Assembly (NCBI GenBank): GCA_045632605.1 | Contig: JAZQXA010000076.1 | Span: forward strand, 1-47,949 | Direction of reading: 5' to 3' | Length of the DNA: 47,949 bases | Source of the DNA: Flemingiibacterium sp045632605 | GTDB taxonomy: Bacteria; Bacillota; Clostridia; Oscillospirales; CAG-272 | Part shown: in pieces, positions 14,529-23,632 of the stretch | Layout of the letters: each line of letters opens with the position of its first letter | Position numbering within the stretch: position 1 is the stretch's first letter | Made by a program: the position numbers and the translations under genes | Notes under the pieces: model-generated | What the model was told of the DNA's origin: nothing | The model's input: only the letters and a program-made list of their open reading frames with translations | Databases searched by the model: none

Positions 14529-16679
14529 TCAGAATTTCATAGTGAGCGCAATACGCTGCTTTTTGAGGTCAACAGATTTAATTTTAACCTGAACAACATC
14601 GCCGACAGCGAGAACCTCGCTTGGGTGCTTTATATATTTTTCGCTTATCTCGGATATGTGCACAAGTCCGTCATGGTGAACGCCGATATCCACGAATGCA
14701 CCGAAGTCGATAACATTTCGTACCGTGCCGGTGACTATCATATCCGGCTTCAAGTCGTTGATATCGAGGATATCATCGCGAAGAACCGTCTGCGGAAGGT
14801 CGTCGCGCACGTCACGTCCCGGCTTTTCAAGCTCGCCGATGATGTCAACGAGAGTCGGTTCACCAACCGAAAGCTCCTCGCATATCTGCTTAAAGCCTTC
14901 CTTTTTAACCTTTTCGCGAAGTCCGCCAAGACGTGAAAGACGCACATCATCCGGTGTGTAATCGAATTTTTTGAGAAGCTCACGCGCAACGCTGTAGCTT
15001 TCAGGATGAACGCCGGTGCAGTCGAGTATCTCGGATGAACCCGATACACGAAGGAAGCCTGCACACTGTTCAAACGCCTTATCGCCGATACGAGGAACCT
15101 TCTTTATTTCGGCACGCGACTTGAATTCACCGTTCTCCTCGCGGTATTTTACGATATTCTTTGCCGAAGTCGCATTAATTCCGGCAACATAAGAAAGAAG
15201 CGAATACGAAGCGGTATTAACGTCAACGCCGACTGAGTTTACACAGTCCTCAACAACACCGCCGAGTGCTTCGTCAAGTCTTGCCGGCTTCATGTCATGC
15301 TGATACTGACCGACACCGATTGCCTTCGGGTCAATTTTAACAAGCTCAGCAAGCGGGTCTTGCAGACGACGTGCAATAGATATTGCACTTCTCTGCATAA
15401 CGTCATAATCCGGGAACTCCTCTGTAGCCTGCTTTGAAGCTGAATAAACCGATGCACCCGCTTCGCTGATTACAGCGTATTTTACATCCGCATCAATTTC
15501 CTTTAAAAGACCTGCAATGAAAATTTCGCTCTCTTTTGAAGCCGTACCGTTTCCGATTGCGATAACTCCGACGTTATGAGCCGAAATAAGGCGTTTTACA
15601 ATACGTTTCGACTCCTCAATTCTCTCCTGCGGCTTCATCGGATAAATTACGGCTGTGTCGAGCACCTTTCCGGTCTTATCAACAACTGCAAGCTTACAGC
15701 CGTTACGGTAACCGGGGTCATATCCGAGCGCAATCTTGCCTTTAAGCGGCGGCTGCATAAGAAGATTTTTGAGGTTAACCTCAAATACCTTGAGCGCACC
15801 CTCACAAGCATCGTCAAACATCGACGAGCGTATTTCCCTCTCGATTGACGGCGCAATGAGGCGTTCATAGCTGTCAACAATCGAACGCTTTACATATTCC
15901 TTTGCCGGACTTTCGTTCTTTAATAAAATTCTCGAATAGAGGAAATTTAACACCATGTCGCTCTGCATTTCGATTGAAACCTTGAGGAATTCCTCTTTTT
16001 CGCCTCGATTGAGAGCGAGAATACGGTGACCGGGGAGCTTTTTGAGTCGCTCCTTGAATTCATAATACTGCGCATATACAGAATCCTCATCCTTTGCGGC
16101 TGTGGAAACCATTTCGCCCCAGTCAAGGGTGAGTGAACGGATTGCCTTACGGAAATCTGCATTGTCGGAGATATCCTCTGCAATAATATCGCAAGCACCC
16201 TGAAATGCATCTTCCGCTGTTTCAACACCAAGCTCGGGATTGATGAGCGAAGCCGCCATGTCGTCAAGCGACGGCTCATATACTTCGTTCTGTGCGATAA
16301 TTGCCTCAGCTAAAGGCTCAAGTCCCCGTTCTCTTGCAACAGATGCACGTGTTTTTCTCTTGGGCTTATAGGGACGGTAAATGTCCTCGACCTCGGCGAG
16401 AATTGAAGCAGCCTCAAGTGCCTTTTCAATTTCGGGAGTCATCTTGCCTTGCTCCGAAATAAGCGCGTGTACCTCGGCTTTTCTTGCTTCGAGGTTTCTT
16501 AAATATGTAAGACGCTCGGAAAGGTCACGCAGGCGCTCATCGTCAAGCGAACCGGTAACCTCCTTGCGGTAACGTGCGATAAATGGGATTGTGTTGCCGT
16601 CGTCAATAAGTGCGACAGTGTTTTCAACTTGTTCCACTGTCAGTGAAAGCTCTTCTGCGAGCTGTTTGATGATGTCCAT
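14529..16679 (-). CDS. tex: Tex-family RNA-binding transcription accessory protein
   Basis: The 716-residue protein has the full Tex layout: helical N-terminal region (about 1-310, IPFIARYRKEVTGSLDDERLRDL), YqgF/RNase H-like domain (about 318-450, ALGYDPGYRNGCKLAVVD), helix-hairpin-helix tandem (about 485-560, GVDVNTASYSLLSYVAGI, IKKVPRIGDKAFEQCAGFL), and a C-terminal S1 domain (about 640-716) ending VDLKKQRIALTMKF. Tex binds nucleic acid and influences transcription and toxin gene expression in several bacteria. Length is standard. It lies 11 bases after the pseudouridine synthase gene in the same operon. Confidence 0.95.
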   Translation of the reverse strand: MDIIKQLAEELSLTVEQVENTVALIDDGNTIPFIARYRKEVTGSLDDERLRDLSERLTYLRNLEARKAEVHALISEQGKMTPEIEKALEAASILAEVEDIYRPYKPKRKTRASVARERGLEPLAEAIIAQNEVYEPSLDDMAASLINPELGVETAEDAFQGACDIIAEDISDNADFRKAIRSLTLDWGEMVSTAAKDEDSVYAQYYEFKERLKKLPGHRILALNRGEKEEFLKVSIEMQSDMVLNFLYSRILLKNESPAKEYVKRSIVDSYERLIAPSIEREIRSSMFDDACEGALKVFEVNLKNLLMQPPLKGKIALGYDPGYRNGCKLAVVDKTGKVLDTAVIYPMKPQERIEESKRIVKRLISAHNVGVIAIGNGTASKESEIFIAGLLKEIDADVKYAVISEAGASVYSASKQATEEFPDYDVMQRSAISIARRLQDPLAELVKIDPKAIGVGQYQHDMKPARLDEALGGVVEDCVNSVGVDVNTASYSLLSYVAGINATSAKNIVKYREENGEFKSRAEIKKVPRIGDKAFEQCAGFLRVSGSSEILDCTGVHPESYSVARELLKKFDYTPDDVRLSRLGGLREKVKKEGFKQICEELSVGEPTLVDIIGELEKPGRDVRDDLPQTVLRDDILDINDLKPDMIVTGTVRNVIDFGAFVDIGVHHDGLVHISEISEKYIKHPSEVLAVGDVVQVKIKSVDLKKQRIALTMKF

Positions 16680-16690
16680 TATATAACTCC

Positions 16691-17398
16691 TTAGTTTAAA
16701 AAAGATTGCAATTGTTTTTCTTCGCTTTGTGTCAGTTCACGCCAATCACCGCGTTTGAGTGTTAAGTCAAGCGGTATTCCCGCAAATTCAACCCGTTCGA
16801 GATAAATAACCTTGTTGCAGACGGCTTCGAGCATACGCTTGACCTGATGAAATTTCCCCTCAGTCAAGGTGAGATACCCCGACATATTGTCGCCGCACAG
16901 TGTAAGCTTTGCCGGCTTTGTCAGCTCGCCGTCAAGATTTATTCCGGATTCAAGACGTTTTTTATCTTCCTCGGTTATGAGGCGTTCTGCTTTGAAATAA
17001 TATACCTTTGAAACATGGTGCTTCGGCGAGAGCAGTCTGTGGCAAAGCTCCCCGTCGTTTGTCAGTATCAGCAAACCGAGCGTATTTTTGTCAAGTCTGC
17101 CGCAGGGAAAAAGTCCGAGCTTTTGCTCACGTTCGCCAAGCAGCTCGAGCACGGTTCTCTCGCGCGGATCGTCTGTAGCCGAAATATAGCCGTCCGGCTT
17201 GTTGAGCATGATATAGGTGTATTTTTTATATTTTACCGTTTCACCAAAAAAGGTGACGGTGTTTTTTTCCGGATCAACATGTGTATCAGCCGCCTTCACC
17301 GGAACGCCGTCAACACATATCTTTCCTGCCTTTGCGGCTTTTTTGCATTCGGTACGGCTGCAGATGCCCATTTCGGATAATAATTTGTCGATTCTCAT
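16691..17398 (-). CDS. 16S rRNA pseudouridine synthase, RsuA family
   Basis: The 235-residue enzyme has an S4 RNA-binding domain (1-47, MRIDKLLSEMGICSRTECKK) and a pseudouridine synthase domain with catalytic Asp103 in CGRLDKNTLGLLILTNDG. The C-terminal KFHQVKRMLEAV motif (about 183-194) is typical of RsuA/RluB/E/F. RsuA itself modifies 16S U516, and the short length and S4 domain favour that group, but the exact uridine cannot be fixed from sequence. The start overlaps the upstream Pro-rich gene by 4 bases (ATGA). Confidence 0.9.
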   Translation of the reverse strand: MRIDKLLSEMGICSRTECKKAAKAGKICVDGVPVKAADTHVDPEKNTVTFFGETVKYKKYTYIMLNKPDGYISATDDPRERTVLELLGEREQKLGLFPCGRLDKNTLGLLILTNDGELCHRLLSPKHHVSKVYYFKAERLITEEDKKRLESGINLDGELTKPAKLTLCGDNMSGYLTLTEGKFHQVKRMLEAVCNKVIYLERVEFAGIPLDLTLKRGDWRELTQSEEKQLQSFLN

Positions 17399-17823
17399 GT
17401 AAATAATCCTATCAGCGCAGTACAGATGAATATTGCAGCAACGCCGAAAATAAGCAGTCCGACAAAAAATCCGAGCATGAATTCATGTGTAACAGTACGC
17501 TCCTTGTATTGATTCTTCTTTTTCTTTTTCACCTTTTTCTTTGTAAAAAGTGCCGGAAGGAGCGGCTGCGCTTTTTTTGCAGGGCGAATCGGATTTATAC
17601 GTTCGTTTCCGTTTCGCACTGTGGGGCGCTGAAGCTGTTTATAGTTTATATTCGCCGGATGTGCTCTGCGAGGGTCGTATACAACACGCGGCGGTATATT
17701 GCGGTTCGGCGGAATATTTGGGCGCATGGGTGGACTTGTATTCGGCCGCGCGGGAGCATTTCTCGGCGGTATATTTTGTCTTGTCTGAACATCCGGGCGC
17801 TCGCAAGTTGGAATATTCGGCAT
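17395..17823 (-). CDS. Proline-rich protein with one C-terminal membrane helix
   Basis: Encodes 142 residues. The first 60 are low-complexity Pro/Asn/Arg (repeats of the NIPP and RPN type). A very basic KKKVKKKKK block lies near 94-102, and a single membrane helix (about 114-141) closes the protein. The topology suggests a tail-anchored protein with a disordered, basic cytosolic domain. No family recognised; the basic block could bind RNA or acidic lipid, which is speculation. It is first in the operon with rsuA-tex-MBL, and AAGGAGGT lies 9 bases ahead of the ATG. Confidence 0.65.
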   Translation of the reverse strand: MPNIPTCERPDVQTRQNIPPRNAPARPNTSPPMRPNIPPNRNIPPRVVYDPRRAHPANINYKQLQRPTVRNGNERINPIRPAKKAQPLLPALFTKKKVKKKKKNQYKERTVTHEFMLGFFVGLLIFGVAAIFICTALIGLFT

Positions 17824-18001
17824 ACAGCGCTACCTCCTTTTGAAATACGGTCAATTTACATTATTGACACCATAATTATATTTTAACATATTATTCCCGA
17901 AAAGTAAAGCGAAGTAAGAAATTTTTTTCACACTGACGGAAAAAACATATGTATTTTCGCAAAATATCGGCAAAATCACACTTAAAAATTTTCAAAATCC
18001 C
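17824..18001. other. AT-rich intergenic region between divergent operons
   Basis: The gap between the Pro-rich gene and rplS is 310 bases. This left part holds the ribosome site of the minus-strand operon and several AT-rich -10-like hexamers near 17870-17890 on the minus strand, none with a convincing -35. I see no open frame or strong hairpin before the rplS promoter at 18002. Confidence 0.5.
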
Positions 18002-18030
18002 TTGAAATTGGCGCGATTATGTGATATAAT
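18002..18030 (+). promoter_or_regulatory. SigA promoter of rplS
   Basis: TTGAAA (18002-18007), 17 bases, TATAAT (18025-18030). Predicted start near 18037, leaving a leader of about 97 bases. Confidence 0.85.
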
Positions 18031-18036
18031 ATATAC

Positions 18037-18133
18037 GTTATGTGCCCTCCCGGGCAGATAATGAGGACGGTCCGCTGCGAAAGCTCTGCATGAACGCCCT
18101 GTATCACTTAATATTTTTAAGGAGGAAGCCACA
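18037..18133 (+). ncRNA. Candidate ribosomal protein L19 leader
   Basis: The roughly 97-base rplS leader can fold: GCCC/GGGC around UCCC (about 18043-18054), and GCAG/CTGC enclosing GGAC/GTCC (about 18054-18079), followed by an A-rich stretch and AAGGAGGA. Bacillota have an L19-binding autoregulatory leader ahead of rplS, and position and size fit it. I cannot confirm the family consensus by eye. Confidence 0.45.
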
Positions 18134-18475
18134 ATGGATTTAATCAAGGCTTTAACTAATGAGCAGCTCAAGGAAAACGCTCCCGTACTTAACGTTGGCG
18201 ACACCGTTAAGATCCACAACAAGATCAAAGAGGGTAACAGAGAAAGAATTCAGATGTTCGAAGGTACCATCATTGCAAAGAACGGCGGCGGAATTTCCGA
18301 AACCTTTACCGTTAGACGTGTTTCCTACGGCGTTGGCGTAGAGAAGACCTTCCCAGTTCACTCTCCGAACGTTGAAAAGGTTGAAATCATCAGACGCGGT
18401 AAAGTTAGACGTGCAAAGCTGTACTATCTGCGCGACAGAGTTGGTAAGAGCTCCAAGGTTAAGGAACAGCTTTAA
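18134..18475 (+). CDS. rplS: 50S ribosomal protein L19
   Basis: The 113-residue protein matches bL19 throughout: VGDTVKIHNKIKEGNRERIQMFEGTII, then GISETFTVRRVSYGVGVEKTFPVHSP and RRGKVRRAKLYYLRDRVGKSSKVKE. L19 lies at the 30S-50S interface. AAGGAGGAAG precedes the ATG. In many Bacillota rplS follows rpsP-rimM-trmD, but here it stands alone with its own promoter, leader and terminator. Confidence 0.98.
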   Translation: MDLIKALTNEQLKENAPVLNVGDTVKIHNKIKEGNRERIQMFEGTIIAKNGGGISETFTVRRVSYGVGVEKTFPVHSPNVEKVEIIRRGKVRRAKLYYLRDRVGKSSKVKEQL

Positions 18476-18495
18476 TCGTAACCGAAACCTAAGAC

Positions 18496-18530
18496 AAAAT
18501 GGGATGCCATCACGGCATCCTTTTTGTTTT
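18496..18530 (+). terminator. Intrinsic terminator of rplS
   Basis: GGATGCC (18502-18508) pairs with GGCATCC (18514-18520), flanked by AAAA and a TTTTTGTTTT run. Confidence 0.88.
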
Positions 18531-18563
18531 GGTCAAAAAATCATAAAAATTAAAAAATAGCGA

Positions 18564-18592
18564 TTGATTTTTCTGTCGAAATGTGTTATTAT
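18564..18592 (+). promoter_or_regulatory. SigA-type promoter of the DUF5722 gene
   Basis: TTGATT (18564-18569), 17 bases, TATTAT (18587-18592). Predicted start near 18599, about 53 bases before the ATG at 18652. Confidence 0.7.
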
Positions 18593-18651
18593 ATAGTATA
18601 TAGAATAATTGCTCGGTGTTCGGGTATCATTGGGTATCGGAGAATATATAT

Positions 18652-21117
18652 ATGAATACAATCAGATTTTCAGTTAAAAAAGTGTTTTTTGCCGTATTCA
18701 CAGCCGTACTTGCGGCACTGCTCGCCTTCTCGCTTGCGTCAGGAGTTTTCGGACTTGGGGAAAACTGTGAAATTTCCTCGGTAACACTTAATAAATCGAA
18801 AGGTGAGCTGACCTTCGAAATCAAGCTGACAAAGGAATATGTAAAAGCAAATAAATCGTCCACACTCTATCTTTTTGAGTTTCTGCCGCACGAATCAACA
18901 TCGAACATCAATTCGATGGAACCGGCAAAGTCATTTAAAGCAAATGAAAAAATTATAGCCAAGCTCGCATATTACAACGGCAATATGACAAGACTGTATT
19001 CCAAATTTGCCGTTGCCGAACAGAATGCCGACGGCTCATACAATATCATATCAAGTGCAAAATATATCGAAAATATCGGCACTCTTGCAGAGAATACCGA
19101 AGCTTATCCAAATAAAAGCTCCAAAAAAGGTCTGCAGGTTCAGTTGTTCTCCGATGCACAGCAACTCGGCGCACAGCATACAGTGCTTAATGTAGCAATT
19201 AATGAGTATATGCTCGGAGAAAACAGTGATGCGGCACAGTCGTTTGTTTATAACGGCAGAACTTTCTATGTCGACAAGGCAAGGCTGGCGGCTCTCGACC
19301 ATACTGTAAAAATCTACACAGATGCCGGAATAAACGTATACTTCAACATAATTCTTACAGCACCGAAGGCAGATTATCACGAAAACATAAAGTGCTTCTA
19401 TTACGACGGAATTTCTTCGGAAGCCAAGGCATATGCCGTTAACACCAAAAACGAAAATTCGATGAAGTCTTTTCAGGCGTTCATGGATTACATTTGTGCA
19501 AGATATATGCGCACTGATCATGCTCACGGATTTGTTCCGGGCATAATCCTCGGATTTGAAGTTAACTCAAACAGAATGTGGAACGATGCCGGAGATATTG
19601 ACTTAACAAGCTATGTTTATTCTTACTGCACCGCATTCAGGGTTGCTTACACAGCTGCACTTTCGCACTACTCCGAGGCGCGCGTTTATGTTTCTTTAGG
19701 AAATAATTTCTGTACAGCGCAAGGCACTGCTTTGGCTGACACTCAATACGGATTCCCGGCAAAGGATTTTCTCGACCTTTTTGCCCAAACGATTAAAACC
19801 TTCGGCGACATTCCGTGGGGACTCTCGGTCAACCCATATCCCTCCGACAGAACACTGACAGATTACTGGAACGATACTCTGGCAGAAGACAGTTTCGATA
19901 CTCCGTTCATAACGATGAAGAACATTAACACACTCACACGTTATATGAACGAGGAACCACTTCTTTACAATTCCGAGCCGAGAAGTGTCATAATCGGTGA
20001 GTTTGGTGTCACCGGCGATGCCTCTGCCGACAACTCAATGACTCTCCAGGCGTCGGCTTATGCGCTCGCATATTATACCGTGGCTCAAAACGAAGACATT
20101 GATGCATTTATCTATAAATGTCACGTTGACAGCTCCGACGGTAATCTCAAATACGGACTTTGGACAAGAGTTGAAGGCAGTACATCAACCCCTGCGGCAA
20201 AGAAGCCGATTTACAATGTCTTCTCTCTCATTGACACCGACCAAAGCGAAGCTGCAACCGCCTTTGTAAAAGGTACAGTCGGAAACAACGCATTCAGTGC
20301 GGTTATCGGCGAAAAGGTTAAGTATAAAATATTTGACAAGCGTACGGTGGTTACACCGACAAATGCAGACAGCTCCGCTTTTACAAAAAAATATTCCGAA
20401 AAGGTTCTCTTTGACCTGACCGGCGGAAAACGTAACGGATTCTATCCGACAGACGGTACAGACTATGTTGAGCTCCGTGTGCTTGAGGGTGATTCGGATT
20501 CAATACTTTTCGCAAAGTTAAGCGGTATACCCACTGAATATAAGGGAATCGGCAATCTCATTTCAGACGGAGCTTTTGAGAAGGCTCATTTCATCACAGT
20601 TCGCATAATGGTAAGTGCGCCCGAAACGGCGAATTCTTTAAATCTTGCACTCCGTCTGCAGTCGAACGGAGATGCGGAAAACAACACCGTAGTCTATGAA
20701 GGTGAAACCTCGGTAAAACCGAACGAATGGCAGGAAGTAAGCTTCAATATAAAAGACCTCGTTAATGCATCCGATGCCGATATTGATGTCATAAAGCTCT
20801 GGGTACGCACCGCCGATGCTTCTCCCGAAGACGGAGAATACGGTATATGGCTTAAAGACATCACTCTGCACACCAAAAAAGGCATGGGATTTTTCGGATG
20901 GTTCTTCACAATAATCCTAATCCTCGTTGTCCTTGCCGTTGCAGGATACGGTGCGCTTTATCTGCGTGCGCAGTACATCAGAAAGAAACGCCGCGCCGAA
21001 GCTGAAATGCGCAGACGCGAAATGCTTCGCCGTCAGCAGATGCAGCAGGCACGTCAAATGAATCAGATATATACAGAAGCACAGTATCCGGACAGTCAAA
21101 ATACAGAAGATTTTTAA
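18652..21117 (+). CDS. Membrane-anchored DUF5722 protein, glycoside-hydrolase-like TIM barrel
   Basis: From the ATG at 18652 (GGAG ahead) the product is 821 residues. It has a signal peptide (about 1-33), a beta-rich N-terminal domain (about 38-145), and a TIM-barrel-like region (about 160-520). A second beta-sandwich (about 610-740) resembles carbohydrate-binding modules, and a membrane helix (about 748-770) precedes a basic, Gln/Met-rich cytosolic tail of about 50 residues. GIILGFEVNSNRMWN (E303) and VIIGEFGVTGD (E450) sit where clan A glycosidases hold acid/base and nucleophile. This fits the DUF5722 family, seen in gut Clostridia and Bacteroidetes, with no substrate known to me. An earlier in-frame ATG at 18616 lacks a ribosome site. 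Confidence 0.75.
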   Translation: MNTIRFSVKKVFFAVFTAVLAALLAFSLASGVFGLGENCEISSVTLNKSKGELTFEIKLTKEYVKANKSSTLYLFEFLPHESTSNINSMEPAKSFKANEKIIAKLAYYNGNMTRLYSKFAVAEQNADGSYNIISSAKYIENIGTLAENTEAYPNKSSKKGLQVQLFSDAQQLGAQHTVLNVAINEYMLGENSDAAQSFVYNGRTFYVDKARLAALDHTVKIYTDAGINVYFNIILTAPKADYHENIKCFYYDGISSEAKAYAVNTKNENSMKSFQAFMDYICARYMRTDHAHGFVPGIILGFEVNSNRMWNDAGDIDLTSYVYSYCTAFRVAYTAALSHYSEARVYVSLGNNFCTAQGTALADTQYGFPAKDFLDLFAQTIKTFGDIPWGLSVNPYPSDRTLTDYWNDTLAEDSFDTPFITMKNINTLTRYMNEEPLLYNSEPRSVIIGEFGVTGDASADNSMTLQASAYALAYYTVAQNEDIDAFIYKCHVDSSDGNLKYGLWTRVEGSTSTPAAKKPIYNVFSLIDTDQSEAATAFVKGTVGNNAFSAVIGEKVKYKIFDKRTVVTPTNADSSAFTKKYSEKVLFDLTGGKRNGFYPTDGTDYVELRVLEGDSDSILFAKLSGIPTEYKGIGNLISDGAFEKAHFITVRIMVSAPETANSLNLALRLQSNGDAENNTVVYEGETSVKPNEWQEVSFNIKDLVNASDADIDVIKLWVRTADASPEDGEYGIWLKDITLHTKKGMGFFGWFFTIILILVVLAVAGYGALYLRAQYIRKKRRAEAEMRRREMLRRQQMQQARQMNQIYTEAQYPDSQNTEDF

Positions 21118-21130
21118 ATTAAACCTTCAT

Positions 21131-21182
21131 AAAAACAGAGAAGCCGCCCCAATGGGTTAACCCCAAAGGACGGCTTCTTTAA
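21131..21182. terminator. Bidirectional terminator between the DUF5722 and rhaB-like genes
   Basis: AGAAGCCG (21139-21146) pairs with CGGCTTCT (21171-21178). An inner GGGTTAACCC palindrome (21154-21163) sits in the long loop. T-runs follow on both strands. Confidence 0.8.
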
Positions 21183-21192
21183 TTATATGCTA

Positions 21193-22671
21193 TTATTTTT
21201 CGATAAGCTTCTTGAAGCGCTCGTAACCCTCATCCCACGCTTCGGTGTTCTTCGGCTCATAGTATTCGATTTCGAACGAATTTCTGATAACCTCACGTGC
21301 TTCGGCAACATTTTTAAGTTCGCCTGCCGCAATAGTCTGCGCAACAATGTTACCGAGTGCAGTTGCCTCAACGGGACCTGCATAAACAGGACGTCCGCAA
21401 GCATCTGCCGCAAACTGACAAAGCAGTGCTTCCTTTGTACCGCCGCCGATTATATTAATGAACGGGGTCTTGTGGCCCTTCATTTCGTCAATCTTTTCGA
21501 CGGTGTAACGGTAACGCAAAGCGAGCGACTCAAAGATACAGCGCATGATTTCACCTGCATCCTCGGGAACGTGCTGACCGGTGGTCTTGCAATATTCCGC
21601 AATACGCTTCGGAAGATTACCGGGTGTTGCAAAGAGTGCATCATCCGGGTCAATGAGCGACTGAAGCGGCTTTGATGCGAGAGCCATATCGGAGAGCTGG
21701 TCGTGGGTGTAATTTTTGCCCTCACGCTCCCACTGACGCTTCGACTCCTGCTTGAGCCACAATCCGGTGATATTCTTCGAGAAACGGATAGTTTTTTCAA
21801 CGCCGCCCTCGTTTGTGAAATTATATTTAAACGATGCATCAGAAATAATAGGTTCCTTGATTTCCGAACCCATGATGGACCATGTACCGGAGCTTAAGAA
21901 TATGAAATCGTCACTTGTTGCAGGAACGGCCACAACCGCAGAAGCAGTGTCGTGCGCAGCAACATTAACAACCTTTGCGTTTATATTGCCAACTTCCTCG
22001 AGGACCTGCGGCAGAAGCGGACCGACAACATCTCCGGGCTGTGCGATGGGGGCAAAAATTCCCGAAGGAATGCCGAATTTATTAAGAAGGTCGTATGCAA
22101 AGTCACGCTTATTGGCATCAAGCACAGCACCTGTCGAAGCTATCGTATACTCACAGCGCATCTCGCCGGTGAGAAGATAGTTAAGTAAGTCAGGCATAAA
22201 AAGCAGTTTCTTTGCATTGTTTATGTACATCGGCTCATCACGCATGGATGCGAGAATCTGATATACCGTGTTAAAATTCTGGAACTGCAGACCGGTAACA
22301 TTATAAAGCTCCGAGCGCGCAACGAACTTGTCTGCATATTCGATGATACCCTCTGTACGGGTGTCACGGTAGTGAACCGGGTTTGACATAAGACGTCCGG
22401 TCTTGTCGATAAGACCGAAGTCAACGCCCCATGTGTCGATACCAATCGATGCGATATCCTTGTCATCGGAGAGCGCACACTTGCGAATGGAATTTTTGAT
22501 TTCGTGGAAAATACGAAGCACGTCCCAAGTGAAAGTTCCTGCAGCAGTAACCGGCTCATTCGGGAATCTGTGATTTTCCTCCAAAGTAAATTTCTTGCCG
22601 TCGAAGCTACCGACGATACCGCGCCCACTGGAAGCGCCAAGGTCAATAGCAAGCATTTTAAGTTTTGCCAT
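21193..22671 (-). CDS. rhaB: FGGY-family carbohydrate kinase, rhamnulokinase-like
   Basis: From the ATG at 22671 (AGAGGAGGAAT ahead) the product is 492 residues with the FGGY two-domain kinase fold: N-terminal LAIDLGASSGRGIVGSFDG, the IDTWGVDFGLID segment (about 84-95), the AAHDTASAVVAVPA stretch (about 237-250), and the C-terminal IIGGGTKEALLCQFAADACGRPV (about 410-432). This pattern matches RhaB, which phosphorylates L-rhamnulose. L-fuculose or another ketose is possible because rhaA and rhaD are not in the window. The gene is downstream of a sugar isomerase-like gene, with a weak hairpin between them. Confidence 0.85.
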   Translation of the reverse strand: MAKLKMLAIDLGASSGRGIVGSFDGKKFTLEENHRFPNEPVTAAGTFTWDVLRIFHEIKNSIRKCALSDDKDIASIGIDTWGVDFGLIDKTGRLMSNPVHYRDTRTEGIIEYADKFVARSELYNVTGLQFQNFNTVYQILASMRDEPMYINNAKKLLFMPDLLNYLLTGEMRCEYTIASTGAVLDANKRDFAYDLLNKFGIPSGIFAPIAQPGDVVGPLLPQVLEEVGNINAKVVNVAAHDTASAVVAVPATSDDFIFLSSGTWSIMGSEIKEPIISDASFKYNFTNEGGVEKTIRFSKNITGLWLKQESKRQWEREGKNYTHDQLSDMALASKPLQSLIDPDDALFATPGNLPKRIAEYCKTTGQHVPEDAGEIMRCIFESLALRYRYTVEKIDEMKGHKTPFINIIGGGTKEALLCQFAADACGRPVYAGPVEATALGNIVAQTIAAGELKNVAEAREVIRNSFEIEYYEPKNTEAWDEGYERFKKLIEK

Positions 22672-22696
22672 GTTTATTCCTCCTCTATAATACACT

Positions 22697-22732
22697 CAAA
22701 AGTACCGCCGCGAATTTACGTGGCGGCACTTT
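22697..22732 (-). terminator. Weak terminator or attenuating hairpin between isomerase and kinase genes
   Basis: CCGCC (22705-22709) pairs with GGCGG (22722-22726), extended inward by three pairs and outward by AAAAGT/ACTTTT. Only four T follow on the minus strand, so read-through into the kinase gene is likely. Confidence 0.6.
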
Positions 22733-22738
22733 TAATTT

Positions 22739-23593
22739 TTATGCGTTTGCAATAACTGCCTTTATTGCGTCACATGCAGCCTTGAAAGACTCACGGCTTG
22801 TTGCATATGTATTAGGCATTTTGGTCTTTTCGCCTGCCTCAAGAGAATCGAAGCCGGCAAATACCTTGAGGTGAGGCTCAACGGTGAGCATAACAACTCC
22901 GTCGCGCTTCTTGTTAAGGTCTGATATAATCTCCTGAAGTCCTCCTATACCCTTTCCTGCAGGGCAGATGCACTTTTCTGCAAGAGCATCTTTAATGTGC
23001 ATATAGAAAATCTTATCGCCAAGAAGATTATATGAATGAGGATAAGATTCAAAACCGTCCATAATGAAGTTAGCCGGGTCAAAGATTACCTTAATCTCAC
23101 CGCCGAACTCATTATAAATATCGAGGCAATGCTCTGCATCTGCGCCGTAGATGCCTCTTTCATTTTCGTGACAGAGGTAAACATCCTCAGCCTTTGCAAT
23201 TTCGAGCATCTTTGCAAGACGTTCCATAACAACAGGACGGCACTCGTCGATAGTCTTTCCGTCTTCGGGATAGAAGCTGAACATACGAATGTTCTTTGTT
23301 TCGAAAATGTGAGCCGCCTTGATGCAGTTTTTAAGCACATCAAGATGAGCCTCAAAATCGTCATTAGTCTTAATCTTACCAACCGGTGAACCGATGGAAG
23401 AAACCTTGATTCCAGCCGCATCGAGCTTTGCCTTTGCAGCCTTCATTTCGTCCTCGGTGAGGTCAGAGATACTCTTTGAGTCAACGCCGCGGATTTCCAT
23501 ATATCCGATTCCGTTTTCCTTAAGTCCCTCAATCTGCTCGTCAAACACGGGGGAATACTCGTCTGCAAATGCGCTAAGTACAAACTTTGCCAT
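22739..23593 (-). CDS. Sugar phosphate isomerase/epimerase, TIM-barrel (AP endonuclease 2 family)
   Basis: From the ATG at 23593 (TTGAGGAGA ahead) the product is 284 residues. It carries the xylose isomerase-like TIM-barrel pattern: KENGIGYMEIRGVDSKSI (about 26-43), LAKMLEIAKAEDVYLCHENERG (about 126-147) with His-Glu metal ligands, VIFDPANFIMDG (about 168-179), and FYMHIKDAL (about 194-202). Such enzymes interconvert ketoses, often near kinases and Gfo/Idh/MocA dehydrogenases. The exact substrate is unknown. Co-transcription with the rhaB-like kinase is probable. A symmetric 6-5-6 inverted repeat lies in its leader. Confidence 0.82.
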   Translation of the reverse strand: MAKFVLSAFADEYSPVFDEQIEGLKENGIGYMEIRGVDSKSISDLTEDEMKAAKAKLDAAGIKVSSIGSPVGKIKTNDDFEAHLDVLKNCIKAAHIFETKNIRMFSFYPEDGKTIDECRPVVMERLAKMLEIAKAEDVYLCHENERGIYGADAEHCLDIYNEFGGEIKVIFDPANFIMDGFESYPHSYNLLGDKIFYMHIKDALAEKCICPAGKGIGGLQEIISDLNKKRDGVVMLTVEPHLKVFAGFDSLEAGEKTKMPNTYATSRESFKAACDAIKAVIANA

Positions 23594-23632
23594 GATAAAA
23601 ATCTCCTCAAAATTTTTCTTTATAAAATAATA

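Noticed and set aside
17550..17843. Plus-strand frames opposite the Pro-rich gene
   Set aside because: The minus-strand gene has a strong ribosome site, a membrane helix and a 4-base overlap with rsuA; the plus-strand frames have none of these.
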